From an uncultured Desulfobacteraceae bacterium (GTDB taxonomy: Bacteria > Desulfobacterota > Desulfobacteria > Desulfobacterales > Desulfobacteraceae): a stretch of DNA of 64,000 nucleotides. The translations under genes and the position numbers were made by a program. The notes beneath the pieces are model-generated. The model worked only from the letters and a program-made list of their open reading frames with translations, had not been told where the DNA came from and did not search any database. Positions 19,730 through 28,367 of this stretch are shown one piece after another (position 1 is the stretch's first letter; each line of letters opens with the position of its first letter). The DNA is taken from the NCBI GenBank assembly GCA_913041495.1, contig CAJWHT010000003.1, positions 1 to 64,000 of the forward strand, written 5' to 3'.

Positions 19730-21586
19730 ATGCCACAGGACACACTGCTGATTATCGCATCTATTCTTGCCGTATCCGCTGCCTGCCAATGGATAGCATG
19801 GCGCACGAAAATACCCGGAATCGTTTTTCTGCTGGTATCCGGGATCATGGCCGGCCCGGTATTGAATCTCCTTAACCCAGAGGCCTTGATGGGCCCTCTT
19901 TTTTTTCCGTTTGTCTCCTTGTCCGTGGCGCTGATCCTGTTCGAGGGCAGTCTTACACTGAATTTCAGCGACATACGCGGCATGGCATCCGTTGTCAGAA
20001 ACATGGTCTCCTTTGGCATGCTGGTCACCTGGGTGATCACGGCATTGGCCGCCCGGTATGCCTTGGACCTGTCCTGGGAAATCTGTATTCTGTTCGGCGC
20101 CATTACCACCGTCAGCGGACCGACAGTGATCGTACCCATGCTCAGAACCGTACGGCCCACCCATAATATCGCCAATATTTTAAGGTGGGAGGGGATTATC
20201 ATTGATCCCATCGGTGCCGGCATGGCTGTATTGACCTATGAGTTCATTCTCTCCGCCTCGGTGGCAGATGCATTCAGCCATACGCTTTTCACCTTTTTCC
20301 GCCTGGTTTCAACCGGTGTTTTTGCCGGGGCGGCAGCAGGCTTTCTGTTCGGCCTTGTCATCCGGCACCAGATTATTCCGGTATTTCTTCACAATTTAAG
20401 TGCTGTGGCTGCCGTCATCGGCGTTTTTGTTTTTTCCAACCTGGTTCAGCATGAATCCGGTCTGGTTGCCGTCACCGTCATGGGGATGTGGCTGGCCAAT
20501 ATGAAGGCGGTGCCCATTGAGGATATGCTCGATTTCAAAGAGCATATTTCCATCCTGTTAATATCGGTGCTGTTTATCCTACTGGCCGCCAGGCTCGATC
20601 TTGATGCACTGATAGGACTTGGGTGGGGCGTTGTGATCCTGTTTATCGCGATTCAGTTCCTGGCAAGGCCCTTGAACATCATGGCCTCAAGCATCGGTTC
20701 AAATCTCACATGGCCGGAACGGCATCTGCTGGCCTGGATTGCACCCCGGGGCATTGTGGCGGCTGCCATTTCTGCCTTGTTTGCGGTCCAGCTGGAAAAT
20801 TCAGGGTACACGGACGCGTCGGTACTGGTGCCCCTCACATTTTTTGTGATCATCGCCACGGTGCTGCTCCAGAGCCTGACGGCAAGACCCATTGCCATGT
20901 GGCTGAAAGTCGCCGAACCGGAACCCAACGGGTTTATCATCATCGGGGCGAACACGGTGGGCCGTGCTATCGGCAAAGCCCTGTCGGACCAGGGGGTAAA
21001 GGTGTTGCTTGCGGATGCGGGGTGGGACCACGTGACAAAGGCCCGGCTGGAAGGGTTGCCGTGTTATTACGGCAGTCCGGTGTCCGCCCATGCTGAAAAG
21101 CACATCAGCCTGATCGGCATGAAAGGGATTCTGGCGGTATCTGCACTGGATCACGTTAATTTGGCATCCGCACTTCATTTTAAAGCGGAAATCGGGTCCG
21201 GACACATTTATATCCTCAGGTCGCACAAGGAAAACCGTTCCGGTGACATCGGCCGCTTTTCCCTGAATAATCATGGCTATCACCTTTTTTCAAAGGACAT
21301 CACCTTTACAGACCTCTCCTCAACCCTGTCCCGGGGGGGAGAAATTGTGGTTACAAAACTGACTGCAAAATTTGGATTTAAAGATTTTTTAGACACCCAT
21401 GGGAAAAGCGCCCAATGCCTCTTTGCCCTGGATCCCCAGGGAAACAGCCACGTGTTTTCTGAAAAAGAACCCGTAAAGGCGTCAAACGGGTGGAAATTGA
21501 TATATCTACAGAAGAAGGCCAGGCCACACCACGCGTTTTCAGGGCCTTCACCCTTAAAACGGGTAAAAGGCATGTCTTCTTCCTGA
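19730..21586 (+). CDS. CPA-family cation:proton antiporter with C-terminal TrkA-N/RCK domain
   Basis: Antiporter TM region (GPTVIVPMLRTVRP, WIAPRGIVAAAISALFA) followed by Rossmann FIIIGANTVGRAIGKALSDQGVKVLLAD. Confidence 0.9.
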   Translation: MPQDTLLIIASILAVSAACQWIAWRTKIPGIVFLLVSGIMAGPVLNLLNPEALMGPLFFPFVSLSVALILFEGSLTLNFSDIRGMASVVRNMVSFGMLVTWVITALAARYALDLSWEICILFGAITTVSGPTVIVPMLRTVRPTHNIANILRWEGIIIDPIGAGMAVLTYEFILSASVADAFSHTLFTFFRLVSTGVFAGAAAGFLFGLVIRHQIIPVFLHNLSAVAAVIGVFVFSNLVQHESGLVAVTVMGMWLANMKAVPIEDMLDFKEHISILLISVLFILLAARLDLDALIGLGWGVVILFIAIQFLARPLNIMASSIGSNLTWPERHLLAWIAPRGIVAAAISALFAVQLENSGYTDASVLVPLTFFVIIATVLLQSLTARPIAMWLKVAEPEPNGFIIIGANTVGRAIGKALSDQGVKVLLADAGWDHVTKARLEGLPCYYGSPVSAHAEKHISLIGMKGILAVSALDHVNLASALHFKAEIGSGHIYILRSHKENRSGDIGRFSLNNHGYHLFSKDITFTDLSSTLSRGGEIVVTKLTAKFGFKDFLDTHGKSAQCLFALDPQGNSHVFSEKEPVKASNGWKLIYLQKKARPHHAFSGPSPLKRVKGMSSS

Positions 21587-21621
21587 CCCAGGGATATGGC
21601 CGGGCCTGACAGACTAAACGC

Positions 21622-22476
21622 TTAGGCTTTGTCGGCCAGGTAACGCAGCCCTTCTGTTTCTTCCACAAATACTTGCAGGTGGGGAAAGGGGATCTGAATT
21701 CCGGCTTTATCCAGGGCTTTCTTTGCTTTTTCTGTATATTCAAAGAGGAACGAAAACTGATCCATGGGGTTTTCTATCCAGAACCGGAGCATAAGATTCA
21801 CGCTGTTGGTATCCAGTGCCGTTACCACGACGCTTGGTGCGGGATCAGCAAGGATGCGCTCGTCCCCCGCGGTAAGCCCCAGCAGAATTTGCCTTGCCTC
21901 CTGGGTGTCCTCTTTATAGGCAATGCCCACCGGCACCTTGACGCGGATGCGGGGGGTTATGGTGTAATTGATAATCCGTTCCTGGGACATTTTCTGGTTG
22001 GGCACCACCACGGTTTCATTTTCAAAAGTGGTTAAAAGCGTGGTCCGCAGCCTTATTTTGGTGACTGTCGCATGAAGGGTGCCGATTCTTATCCAGTCTC
22101 CGACGCGGTAAGGCCGGTCTATGATAATAACCACACCGGAAATCAGATTGGCCACGGTATCTTTGGCGGCAAAAGAAAGGGCCAGACCCATGACACCGAC
22201 GCCGGCCAGAAGGGATTTCACGTTGATCTGCAATTGGTCTGCAATGGTCAGAAAGGCGAACACATAAAGGCCGTACCTGGCGGCACTCAACAATAAGTCC
22301 ACCGCCTGCCGTTCGATTTTGACCCGGGTCAGGGTGACATCCATGGCACGCTGAATGAGTTTATTTGCAATCCAGAACAATAGCAGTAGAATAAATGCGC
22401 TGATGACATTTGGAATATAGGCGACAACAAGGGTGCTGATCTTATTGAAATCAATGAGTTGAATAAATTTTTCCAA
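21622..22476 (-). CDS. Small-conductance mechanosensitive channel (MscS family)
   Basis: LLAGVGVMGLALSFAAKDTVANLISGVVIIIDRPYRVGDWI. Confidence 0.93.
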   Translation of the reverse strand: MEKFIQLIDFNKISTLVVAYIPNVISAFILLLLFWIANKLIQRAMDVTLTRVKIERQAVDLLLSAARYGLYVFAFLTIADQLQINVKSLLAGVGVMGLALSFAAKDTVANLISGVVIIIDRPYRVGDWIRIGTLHATVTKIRLRTTLLTTFENETVVVPNQKMSQERIINYTITPRIRVKVPVGIAYKEDTQEARQILLGLTAGDERILADPAPSVVVTALDTNSVNLMLRFWIENPMDQFSFLFEYTEKAKKALDKAGIQIPFPHLQVFVEETEGLRYLADKA

Positions 22477-22739
22477 GATATCTTCCTTTCGTTGCGATAA
22501 CGTGTTTCAGTGAATCGTGGATATCGGATCATGGATATCGTTTTTCGTCTTTTTTTCCCGGATGGAACGCCTTAGATTTTACCCTGACAGAAGTCGGATG
22601 CCAAGTAGTTTTTGTATCCTTTGCCCTTAGAAAACCTCAGGGCAATATCCAGAACACAAGCCTGAGTATCGTATTGATCTGCCCGCATTTGTATGAAATT
22701 ATGATTCAACGGAAAAGAAAAAATCAGGAGATATGAACA

Positions 22740-23804
22740 ATGGCCATATTTGCGCGAAAGATAAAGAAAACACAGGGCCAAAGCCCGGGATCACTTGTGT
22801 TTGTGGGCAGCCGGAAAGTGGAAACCGCTGATATGAGGGTGATCGACTATGCACCGTCTTCGGTGACGGACCAGGCGTTGGCGGATATTGAGGACGGCGT
22901 GCCGTTCAAGGATTCGGACAGCGTCTCCTGGGTGAACGTCAACGGACTTCACAACGAAGCATTGATCGGCGACATCGGCAAGGTATTTGGCATCCATCCG
23001 CTGGTATTGGAAGATATTTTGAATACCGGCCAGCGGCCCAAGCTGGACGAATTTGACGATTATAATTTCGTTGTCCTGAAGATGATTCGATTTGACAAGG
23101 ATGAGGACCGTATCCTAACCGAGCAACTGAGTATCGTTTTCGCTGAGAAATTTTTGCTGACCTTTCAGGAACAGCCCGGAGACGTATTTGAACCGGTCAG
23201 GGAGAGAATCAGGCGGGACCGGTCCAGGCTGCGTTCCGCCGGCACGGATTATTTGGCCTATGCCCTCATGGATACGATAGTTGATCACTACATCAGCACC
23301 ATTGAACTGATCGGAGAGCGGATTGAGGATCTTGAAGAGGATATCTTCGCCGGTGAAAATCAGGCCGTGATGGAGAAAATTCACAGGTACAAACGTGACA
23401 TCCTTTTGATCGGAAGGAGCGTCCGGCCGGCCAAAGAAGCCATATCAAAGCTTGCCAGACTTGACAACGGCCTTTTTTGTGACGCCACCCTGCTTTTTGT
23501 GAAAGATCTTCAGGATCATGTCAACCATGCCTGTGACGCCGTGGAAACCTACCGGGATCTGTTGACGGACCAGCTAAACCTGTACAATTCCGTACTGGCG
23601 AACAAGATGAACGATGTCATGAAGATTCTCACCATATTTGCGGCGGTATTTATCCCCCTGACCTTTATCGCCGGTATTTACGGAACCAATTTCGAATACC
23701 TGCCGGAATTGAAATTCAGGTATAGTTATTATGTTTTCTGGGCCGTTTTACTGGTTACGGCCGGGTGCCTGCTCTACTATTTTAAGAGAAAGCGATGGTT
23801 TTAA
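22740..23804 (+). CDS. corA: Magnesium/cobalt transporter CorA
   Basis: C-terminal FIPLTFIAGIYGTNFEYLPEL (GMN-type motif as YGTN) and CorA helical domain. Confidence 0.93.
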   Translation: MAIFARKIKKTQGQSPGSLVFVGSRKVETADMRVIDYAPSSVTDQALADIEDGVPFKDSDSVSWVNVNGLHNEALIGDIGKVFGIHPLVLEDILNTGQRPKLDEFDDYNFVVLKMIRFDKDEDRILTEQLSIVFAEKFLLTFQEQPGDVFEPVRERIRRDRSRLRSAGTDYLAYALMDTIVDHYISTIELIGERIEDLEEDIFAGENQAVMEKIHRYKRDILLIGRSVRPAKEAISKLARLDNGLFCDATLLFVKDLQDHVNHACDAVETYRDLLTDQLNLYNSVLANKMNDVMKILTIFAAVFIPLTFIAGIYGTNFEYLPELKFRYSYYVFWAVLLVTAGCLLYYFKRKRWF

Positions 23805-23820
23805 CCGCTTTCTCTTAAAA
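23780..23820 (+). terminator. Intrinsic terminator overlapping the corA stop
   Basis: TTTTAAGAGAAAGCG...CGCTTTCTCTTAAAA 15-bp stem followed by tttctttttt. Confidence 0.85.
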
Positions 23821-23829
23821 TTTCTTTTT

Positions 23830-24240
23830 TCAGGTAAAACGGATAAAAGGCACCGCTTCCTTATAATGTTCAGGGGGATGTGGCTCTGCTGCATCCTCCT
23901 CAGATGCGGGGAGCCACTGAAAGGCTTTGATATCTTCAAAGTGTGTCGTGGGCAAAGAACAGCTTCTGGATTTTGGAAACGGGCCTTCGGAAGACTGGAA
24001 CCGTGTCATAACAGCCTCATCGGGGATATCGGCGATTTCCACAATATCTTCCACATAGACCGCGACAATATCTTTAAACAGCGGTTCTTTTATGTCGTTC
24101 CGGATGGCTTGGATCCGCTGCCTGAATTTCAAAAGTGCCAGTTCGGGGGTCGCGGCACTGGCAATGCAGGTAAAATACCCGTGGCGTTCATCACCGTCTT
24201 TTCCGTTTTCATCAAATGAAAAATGTCCGGAATACAGCAT
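23830..24240 (-). CDS. Hypothetical protein
   Basis: 136-aa ORF with protein-like composition; no family recognised. Confidence 0.6.
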   Translation of the reverse strand: MLYSGHFSFDENGKDGDERHGYFTCIASAATPELALLKFRQRIQAIRNDIKEPLFKDIVAVYVEDIVEIADIPDEAVMTRFQSSEGPFPKSRSCSLPTTHFEDIKAFQWLPASEEDAAEPHPPEHYKEAVPFIRFT

Positions 24241-24412
24241 GTGACAGTCCTCCTTTACAAGTTAAGTACGGCAGACCATAGTTTTATCCCGGCCGGTCCT
24301 AAGACCTCAACGCATTCCGCCAGGGCCAGGGTAAAAAAATTTGATGGCCTTTTTCTTTCTTCTTTGTCTGTGCCATAGCGCCAGACGTCAGACGCCAGAC
24401 ATGAGGCTTTGT

Positions 24413-25189
24413 TTAGTTTGCAGGTTCGGTTCGGCGAACGTCCCTGCGATAGGGGCGGCCGTAGAAATCATACAAGCGTTCTTCCAATTCTACATTTACC
24501 GGAATGTCGGGACGAAATTCCGGGCCGTCGTGAATATCTTTTTTCTCCAGGGTTACCCCCAGTGTCCGGTCTGACCAACTGACACGATTTACGCAGTCCA
24601 AAGGAAGGATGATTTTTTTCCCCGGGTTTACAAGGTTGCCGGTATCCACGATCACGTGGCGCAACGCCCAGGTGTCATCATCCAGGATAAAATCATGAAC
24701 AGAGCCACAGGTGCCGTCTTGTGCTTCGATTTTATATCCCTTGACCTCGTTGAAAGACCTGAGGTGGTTTTGGTCCGGATTCTCCTTCTCATCCTCTGAT
24801 TCTTTCTCCGTTTCCATGAGTTCGGCCACGGCAGGGTTGGGGACTGGTCCCCAAATCCCTTCATCCGCCCAGTAATTGGGGTATCCATAATACAGGGCCA
24901 TTTTATTTTCGTGTTCCTGGGAGACGGTTTCGTCTTCCATGGGGGACGGACAATTTTCAATGGTTTCCCGGGATACATTCAAGTAGATGTTTCTTGACTC
25001 CCAATCCGGTTGCTGGATCATCAAAGGGGAGACGAGGACCAGGCGGCCGATCAGCCACGGTCCCGTACTGGCGACCATGTGACGGATGGTCCACCACCGG
25101 TCGTCAAACAAAAGGTCTTTGCATTTTCCGAACTCACCATCGGTGGCGTTCAGCTCATATCCGATTATTTCTTCTACACTTCTCATCAT
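24413..25189 (-). CDS. PRC-barrel domain protein
   Basis: Two PRC-barrel-like repeats (MMRSVEEIIGYELNATDGEFGKCKDLLFDD; NEVKGYKIEAQDGTCGSVHDFILDD). Confidence 0.85.
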   Translation of the reverse strand: MMRSVEEIIGYELNATDGEFGKCKDLLFDDRWWTIRHMVASTGPWLIGRLVLVSPLMIQQPDWESRNIYLNVSRETIENCPSPMEDETVSQEHENKMALYYGYPNYWADEGIWGPVPNPAVAELMETEKESEDEKENPDQNHLRSFNEVKGYKIEAQDGTCGSVHDFILDDDTWALRHVIVDTGNLVNPGKKIILPLDCVNRVSWSDRTLGVTLEKKDIHDGPEFRPDIPVNVELEERLYDFYGRPYRRDVRRTEPAN

Positions 25190-25232
25190 ATCTGACCTTC
25201 CTTTTTTCTTGTTTTCTCCTGCGATGGGGTTT

Positions 25233-25340
25233 ATATGAAAGAACCACACAACCAGTTGGAATCTTACATAGTTTGTTGTGGGTACACCGAATAACATTCA
25301 TACCCATAGGGCAGAAACTGGGCGGCCCATGGCCGTTATT
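25233..25340. repeat. Dispersed intergenic repeat, copy A
   Basis: Shares tttatatgaaagaacca, tttgttgtgggt and gggcggcccatggccgtta, in the same order, with copy B at 47650-47745. Confidence 0.75.
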
Positions 25341-26034
25341 TGATCTTTTTCACTGCCGCCTTAATGCCTGCAGTGATTTCGTCCAAGGCACCGGAAACGC
25401 CTTTGCCAAGTTCCTGCCAGGCATCACCGCCGGAGGTCTTGAGTTGTTCTACGCCCTTTTTTACGGCGTGAAGCCGGTCCCGGAGCACTTTCATATCCTC
25501 GTCAATTTCAAATTCAAATCCCCGTTCGCGAAGATTACCGGTCTCAGCAATGTCTTTGAGGATGGATCCAAGGTCGGAAAGCCTTTTCTCCAAACTCTGC
25601 GTGTAGTTTTCTTTGCCGTGATCAGGCCTGCAGGTCTCAGCCTCACCGGCCGTGACACTCAGTTTGTCCAAAAGGTGCTGGCGGTAGGCCATTCCCTGTG
25701 TAATACGGTCTGTTTTCTCAATTTTTTCCATGGGCAGTCCGGCTTGTTTCCAGCCGTCCCAACCGTCTTTCAACGCATATACGGATTCAAAGCCGTGTTT
25801 GATAAGTTTTCGTGCCGCACCGGCACTTGTGTGTTCGTTATCTCATGCGCAGTACAGCACGATGATTTCATCCCTGTTGTACTTTTCCATCCAGGTCTCA
25901 GCCTTTTTCGGGGCCTCCTGAACTGCCCCCTTGATTATTTCCTCCGGTTCACCGCCCCTAAGGTCAATGATGTTCAGATCCGGGTTGCCCATTTCTTCAT
26001 ATAATTGATGGTTTTCCATAAGTGGTGCTGACAT
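25336..26034 (-). CDS. Rhodanese-like selenoprotein (in-frame TGA at 25843-25845 read as Sec) with C-terminal extension
   Basis: Frame is continuous through TGA: IIVLYCA-U-DNEHTSAGAARKLIKHGFESVYALKDGWDGW. Both track ORFs (25843-26034, 25336-25773) are in the same frame. Hairpin GTGCC-GGTGC-GGCAC lies 16 nt downstream of TGA. Confidence 0.85.
25812..25826 (-). promoter_or_regulatory. Bacterial SECIS-like hairpin downstream of the rhodanese UGA
   Basis: Minus strand GTGCC GGTGC GGCAC: perfect 5-bp stem with a GGU-containing loop. Confidence 0.7.
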
Positions 26035-26042
26035 TATTTCTC

Positions 26043-26978
26043 CTATTCACGTTTTGTTGTTTTTGATTGTTTTTTTTCCCCAGTCTTTTGAAGCCCGCGG
26101 ATATCGGTTTTGTCGGAACCGCCGAAGTACAGAGTCCGATGGGGGAATGGTATTTCGATACCCTGGCTGTCAAAGGCGGATTTGACCCGCCGTAAAAATT
26201 CCCGGCCCACTTCCCATTGGCGTATGGGTTTGGTTTTAATTCGTCCCTTTACTTTCACCGAAGAGTCGTCAAACCTGTCCACGCCGAAAATTTCAATTTT
26301 TTCCAGCATCAGCCTGCCGAACTTCTGATCGGAAAGCATGTCGTCACCCACGCCGGCAATGATTTCCATCACACGATCGATATCCTCTTTCAAAGAAACG
26401 CTCAGGTCGAACACATATGCCGACCATTCGTTGGTCAGGTTACTGAGGGTGGATACCGTTCCATTGGGAAAAACATGCACCGTCCCGCTCAAATCTCTGA
26501 GGACGGTGGTACGGAAGTTTATCTTTTCCACCAGGCCTCCGGTGCCGTTGATAATGGCCACATCTCCGACGCGGATCTGGTTCTCCAGTATGATAAAAAA
26601 ACCGGAGATCACATCCCTGACAAGGTTCTGGGCGCCAAAGCCCACAGCCAGTCCGACAACCCCCACACTGGCGATGAAAGGAGCGACCTGAACACCCAGT
26701 TGTTTGAGTACAACCAGGACGGCGGCGGACCATACCGCAAGAAGCATTGCCTGGCGGATTAGCCGGACAATGGTTTCCACCCGTTTTTGGGATTCTGACG
26801 GAGGCTCTCCCTCCAGAACACCCTGTTTCACCAGCCGTTTTTCAAGCCGCGCCAGCATTTTTTTTATGATGGCAGCCGCACTCCAGGTGAAAAGAAGGAC
26901 CAAGGCAATCCGCAAGCCTGAAATGATAAAGCTTTCCCAGGGTATCTCACTTAATATGTCCTGATAGATGATGGGCAT
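26043..26978 (-). CDS. Mechanosensitive ion channel (MscS family)
   Basis: VGVVGLAVGFGAQNLVRDVISGFFIILENQIRVGDVAIINGTGG. Confidence 0.93.
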   Translation of the reverse strand: MPIIYQDILSEIPWESFIISGLRIALVLLFTWSAAAIIKKMLARLEKRLVKQGVLEGEPPSESQKRVETIVRLIRQAMLLAVWSAAVLVVLKQLGVQVAPFIASVGVVGLAVGFGAQNLVRDVISGFFIILENQIRVGDVAIINGTGGLVEKINFRTTVLRDLSGTVHVFPNGTVSTLSNLTNEWSAYVFDLSVSLKEDIDRVMEIIAGVGDDMLSDQKFGRLMLEKIEIFGVDRFDDSSVKVKGRIKTKPIRQWEVGREFLRRVKSAFDSQGIEIPFPHRTLYFGGSDKTDIRGLQKTGEKKQSKTTKRE

Positions 26979-27078
26979 GGTAAATCTCTTTAACTCAAGG
27001 TGTTCGATGGCATTAGAATTGACTGGCGTCGTGGGCCTGAAATGAATTAGGGAACTGGAAACAGCAGCCTATTTCCGG

Positions 27079-27552
27079 TTAGCTGACAATGGTCAGGGGG
27101 GTGCCTGCAAGGCTGTGGAGTACTTTTTGGACCGTGCTGCCCATCAGAAAGTCTTTGATACCGGTGGATGATTTCCGCCCCATGACGACCATGCTATACC
27201 CGCCGTTTTCAGCTTCATGGACGATGTCGCCTGCGATTGTCTTTTCCTGTACTTTGACCAGAACCCTAAGTTTCTTTTCGTCAAAACCGGCTTCCACAAG
27301 ATCGGCTTTGGCCTGTTCAAGCGTTTCCGACATAATGGCCTGGCGCCGTTCTTCCATCCGGCAAAAAGAGTTCCGCTCTCTTTCGAAATAGGGGGTCAGG
27401 CTTGGGCTGTCCAGTCCGCAGGCCGCTGCGGTATCCGGGACAACGTTAAGTAATGTGATGTCATGGGTTTTATCCAGGTGTGTTGCTGCAAAAGGAACGG
27501 TTTTCCGGGCGCTGTCCGATTCGTCAAGGGCGATTAGGATGTGTCGAGTCAT
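27079..27552 (-). CDS. Universal stress protein (UspA family)
   Basis: MTRHILIALDESDSARKTV...VVMGRKSSTGIKDFLMGSTVQKVLHSLAGTPLTIV. Confidence 0.93.
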   Translation of the reverse strand: MTRHILIALDESDSARKTVPFAATHLDKTHDITLLNVVPDTAAACGLDSPSLTPYFERERNSFCRMEERRQAIMSETLEQAKADLVEAGFDEKKLRVLVKVQEKTIAGDIVHEAENGGYSMVVMGRKSSTGIKDFLMGSTVQKVLHSLAGTPLTIVS

Positions 27553-27820
27553 TGGTGTTGCTCCTTTGATTCGGTTTGCTTTGTGGCTGTGCTCATGCCG
27601 TTTGCATTGAGTCTCACAGGTTGCTTCAATTATAACCGTGTACATCAAAAGGGGTAAATGAGTGGAATCCTGTATTTTTGTGATTCCGTACATCTTTGAT
27701 ACGCTGAATTGATTTTTTGGTATCCGCCCCGGATACCGCAAGGCAGGCGCATGGGATGCGCCGGTGGAAAAGATGATTAAAGGCGATGGGCACAAGTGCT
27801 TGGGCCGGTTTCAGTGCAAG

Positions 27821-27975
27821 GACAGGGGCGCTGGGCCGTCTGCCCAACTTTGGAGGTATCGGACTGCAAATGCATATAGCCCAGCGCCTCGCTGTCGTAC
27901 AGTCAGGTTTTGATGCCCTTGCAAGAGGGCTTATGATCTGCTATCTTTGCCCCTTGCCTACAGGGTTCAGATAGC
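27821..27975. ncRNA. Candidate structured RNA/foldback element
   Basis: GACAG/CTGTC (27821-27825 with 27892-27896) extending GGCGCTGGGC/GCCCAGCGCC (27827-27836 with 27879-27888), then hairpins GCCCTT-GCAA-GAGGGC and GCTATCT...AGATAGC. Confidence 0.4.
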
Positions 27976-28080
27976 CAAAATACATGAATTCATCCATTGG
28001 GTCTGGCATGATTTGCCGATACCATTTCAGTACCACTTCAGTACCACATAAATTTAAACCACAACATAAATTATACCACC

Positions 28081-28311
28081 ATGAGTTTTAGAGATCCGGA
28101 TGCCAATATTGTTAAAACCATAGCCGCAAACCGGCAGAACCGAGATACTTACGCAGTCAAGATGAAGTATGCACAGTCGGTGTTTGTGGGTATCCCCCTT
28201 CCGAGCATTACAAACCAGAAGAAGTTTTTAATTGATGTGCCCCGTGTGGACCATCGGGACAAGGTCATAGAGGCCTATATCAGGGACATCGAATACCTGG
28301 AAAAACACTGA
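28081..28311 (+). CDS. Small hypothetical protein
   Basis: 76-aa ORF with protein-like composition; no family recognised. Confidence 0.5.
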   Translation: MSFRDPDANIVKTIAANRQNRDTYAVKMKYAQSVFVGIPLPSITNQKKFLIDVPRVDHRDKVIEAYIRDIEYLEKH

Positions 28312-28367
28312 CAAAGAAAATGCTGTCAGGCATTGATGTATTCTTTTTGAGATGCCCCTGGTTTATA

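Noticed and set aside
25774-25845. Rhodanese gene as a frameshifted pseudogene
   Set aside because: Both halves are in the same frame, separated only by TGA, with good rhodanese sequence on both sides and a SECIS-like hairpin; selenocysteine is the better explanation.
24994-26004. 336-aa plus-strand ORF spanning the PRC/rhodanese region
   Set aside because: Overlaps two well-supported minus-strand genes and the intergenic repeat; low-quality protein-like sequence.
27786-27974. 62-aa ORF in the uspA downstream region
   Set aside because: The region is dominated by long inverted repeats and the translation looks non-coding; treated as a structured RNA candidate.
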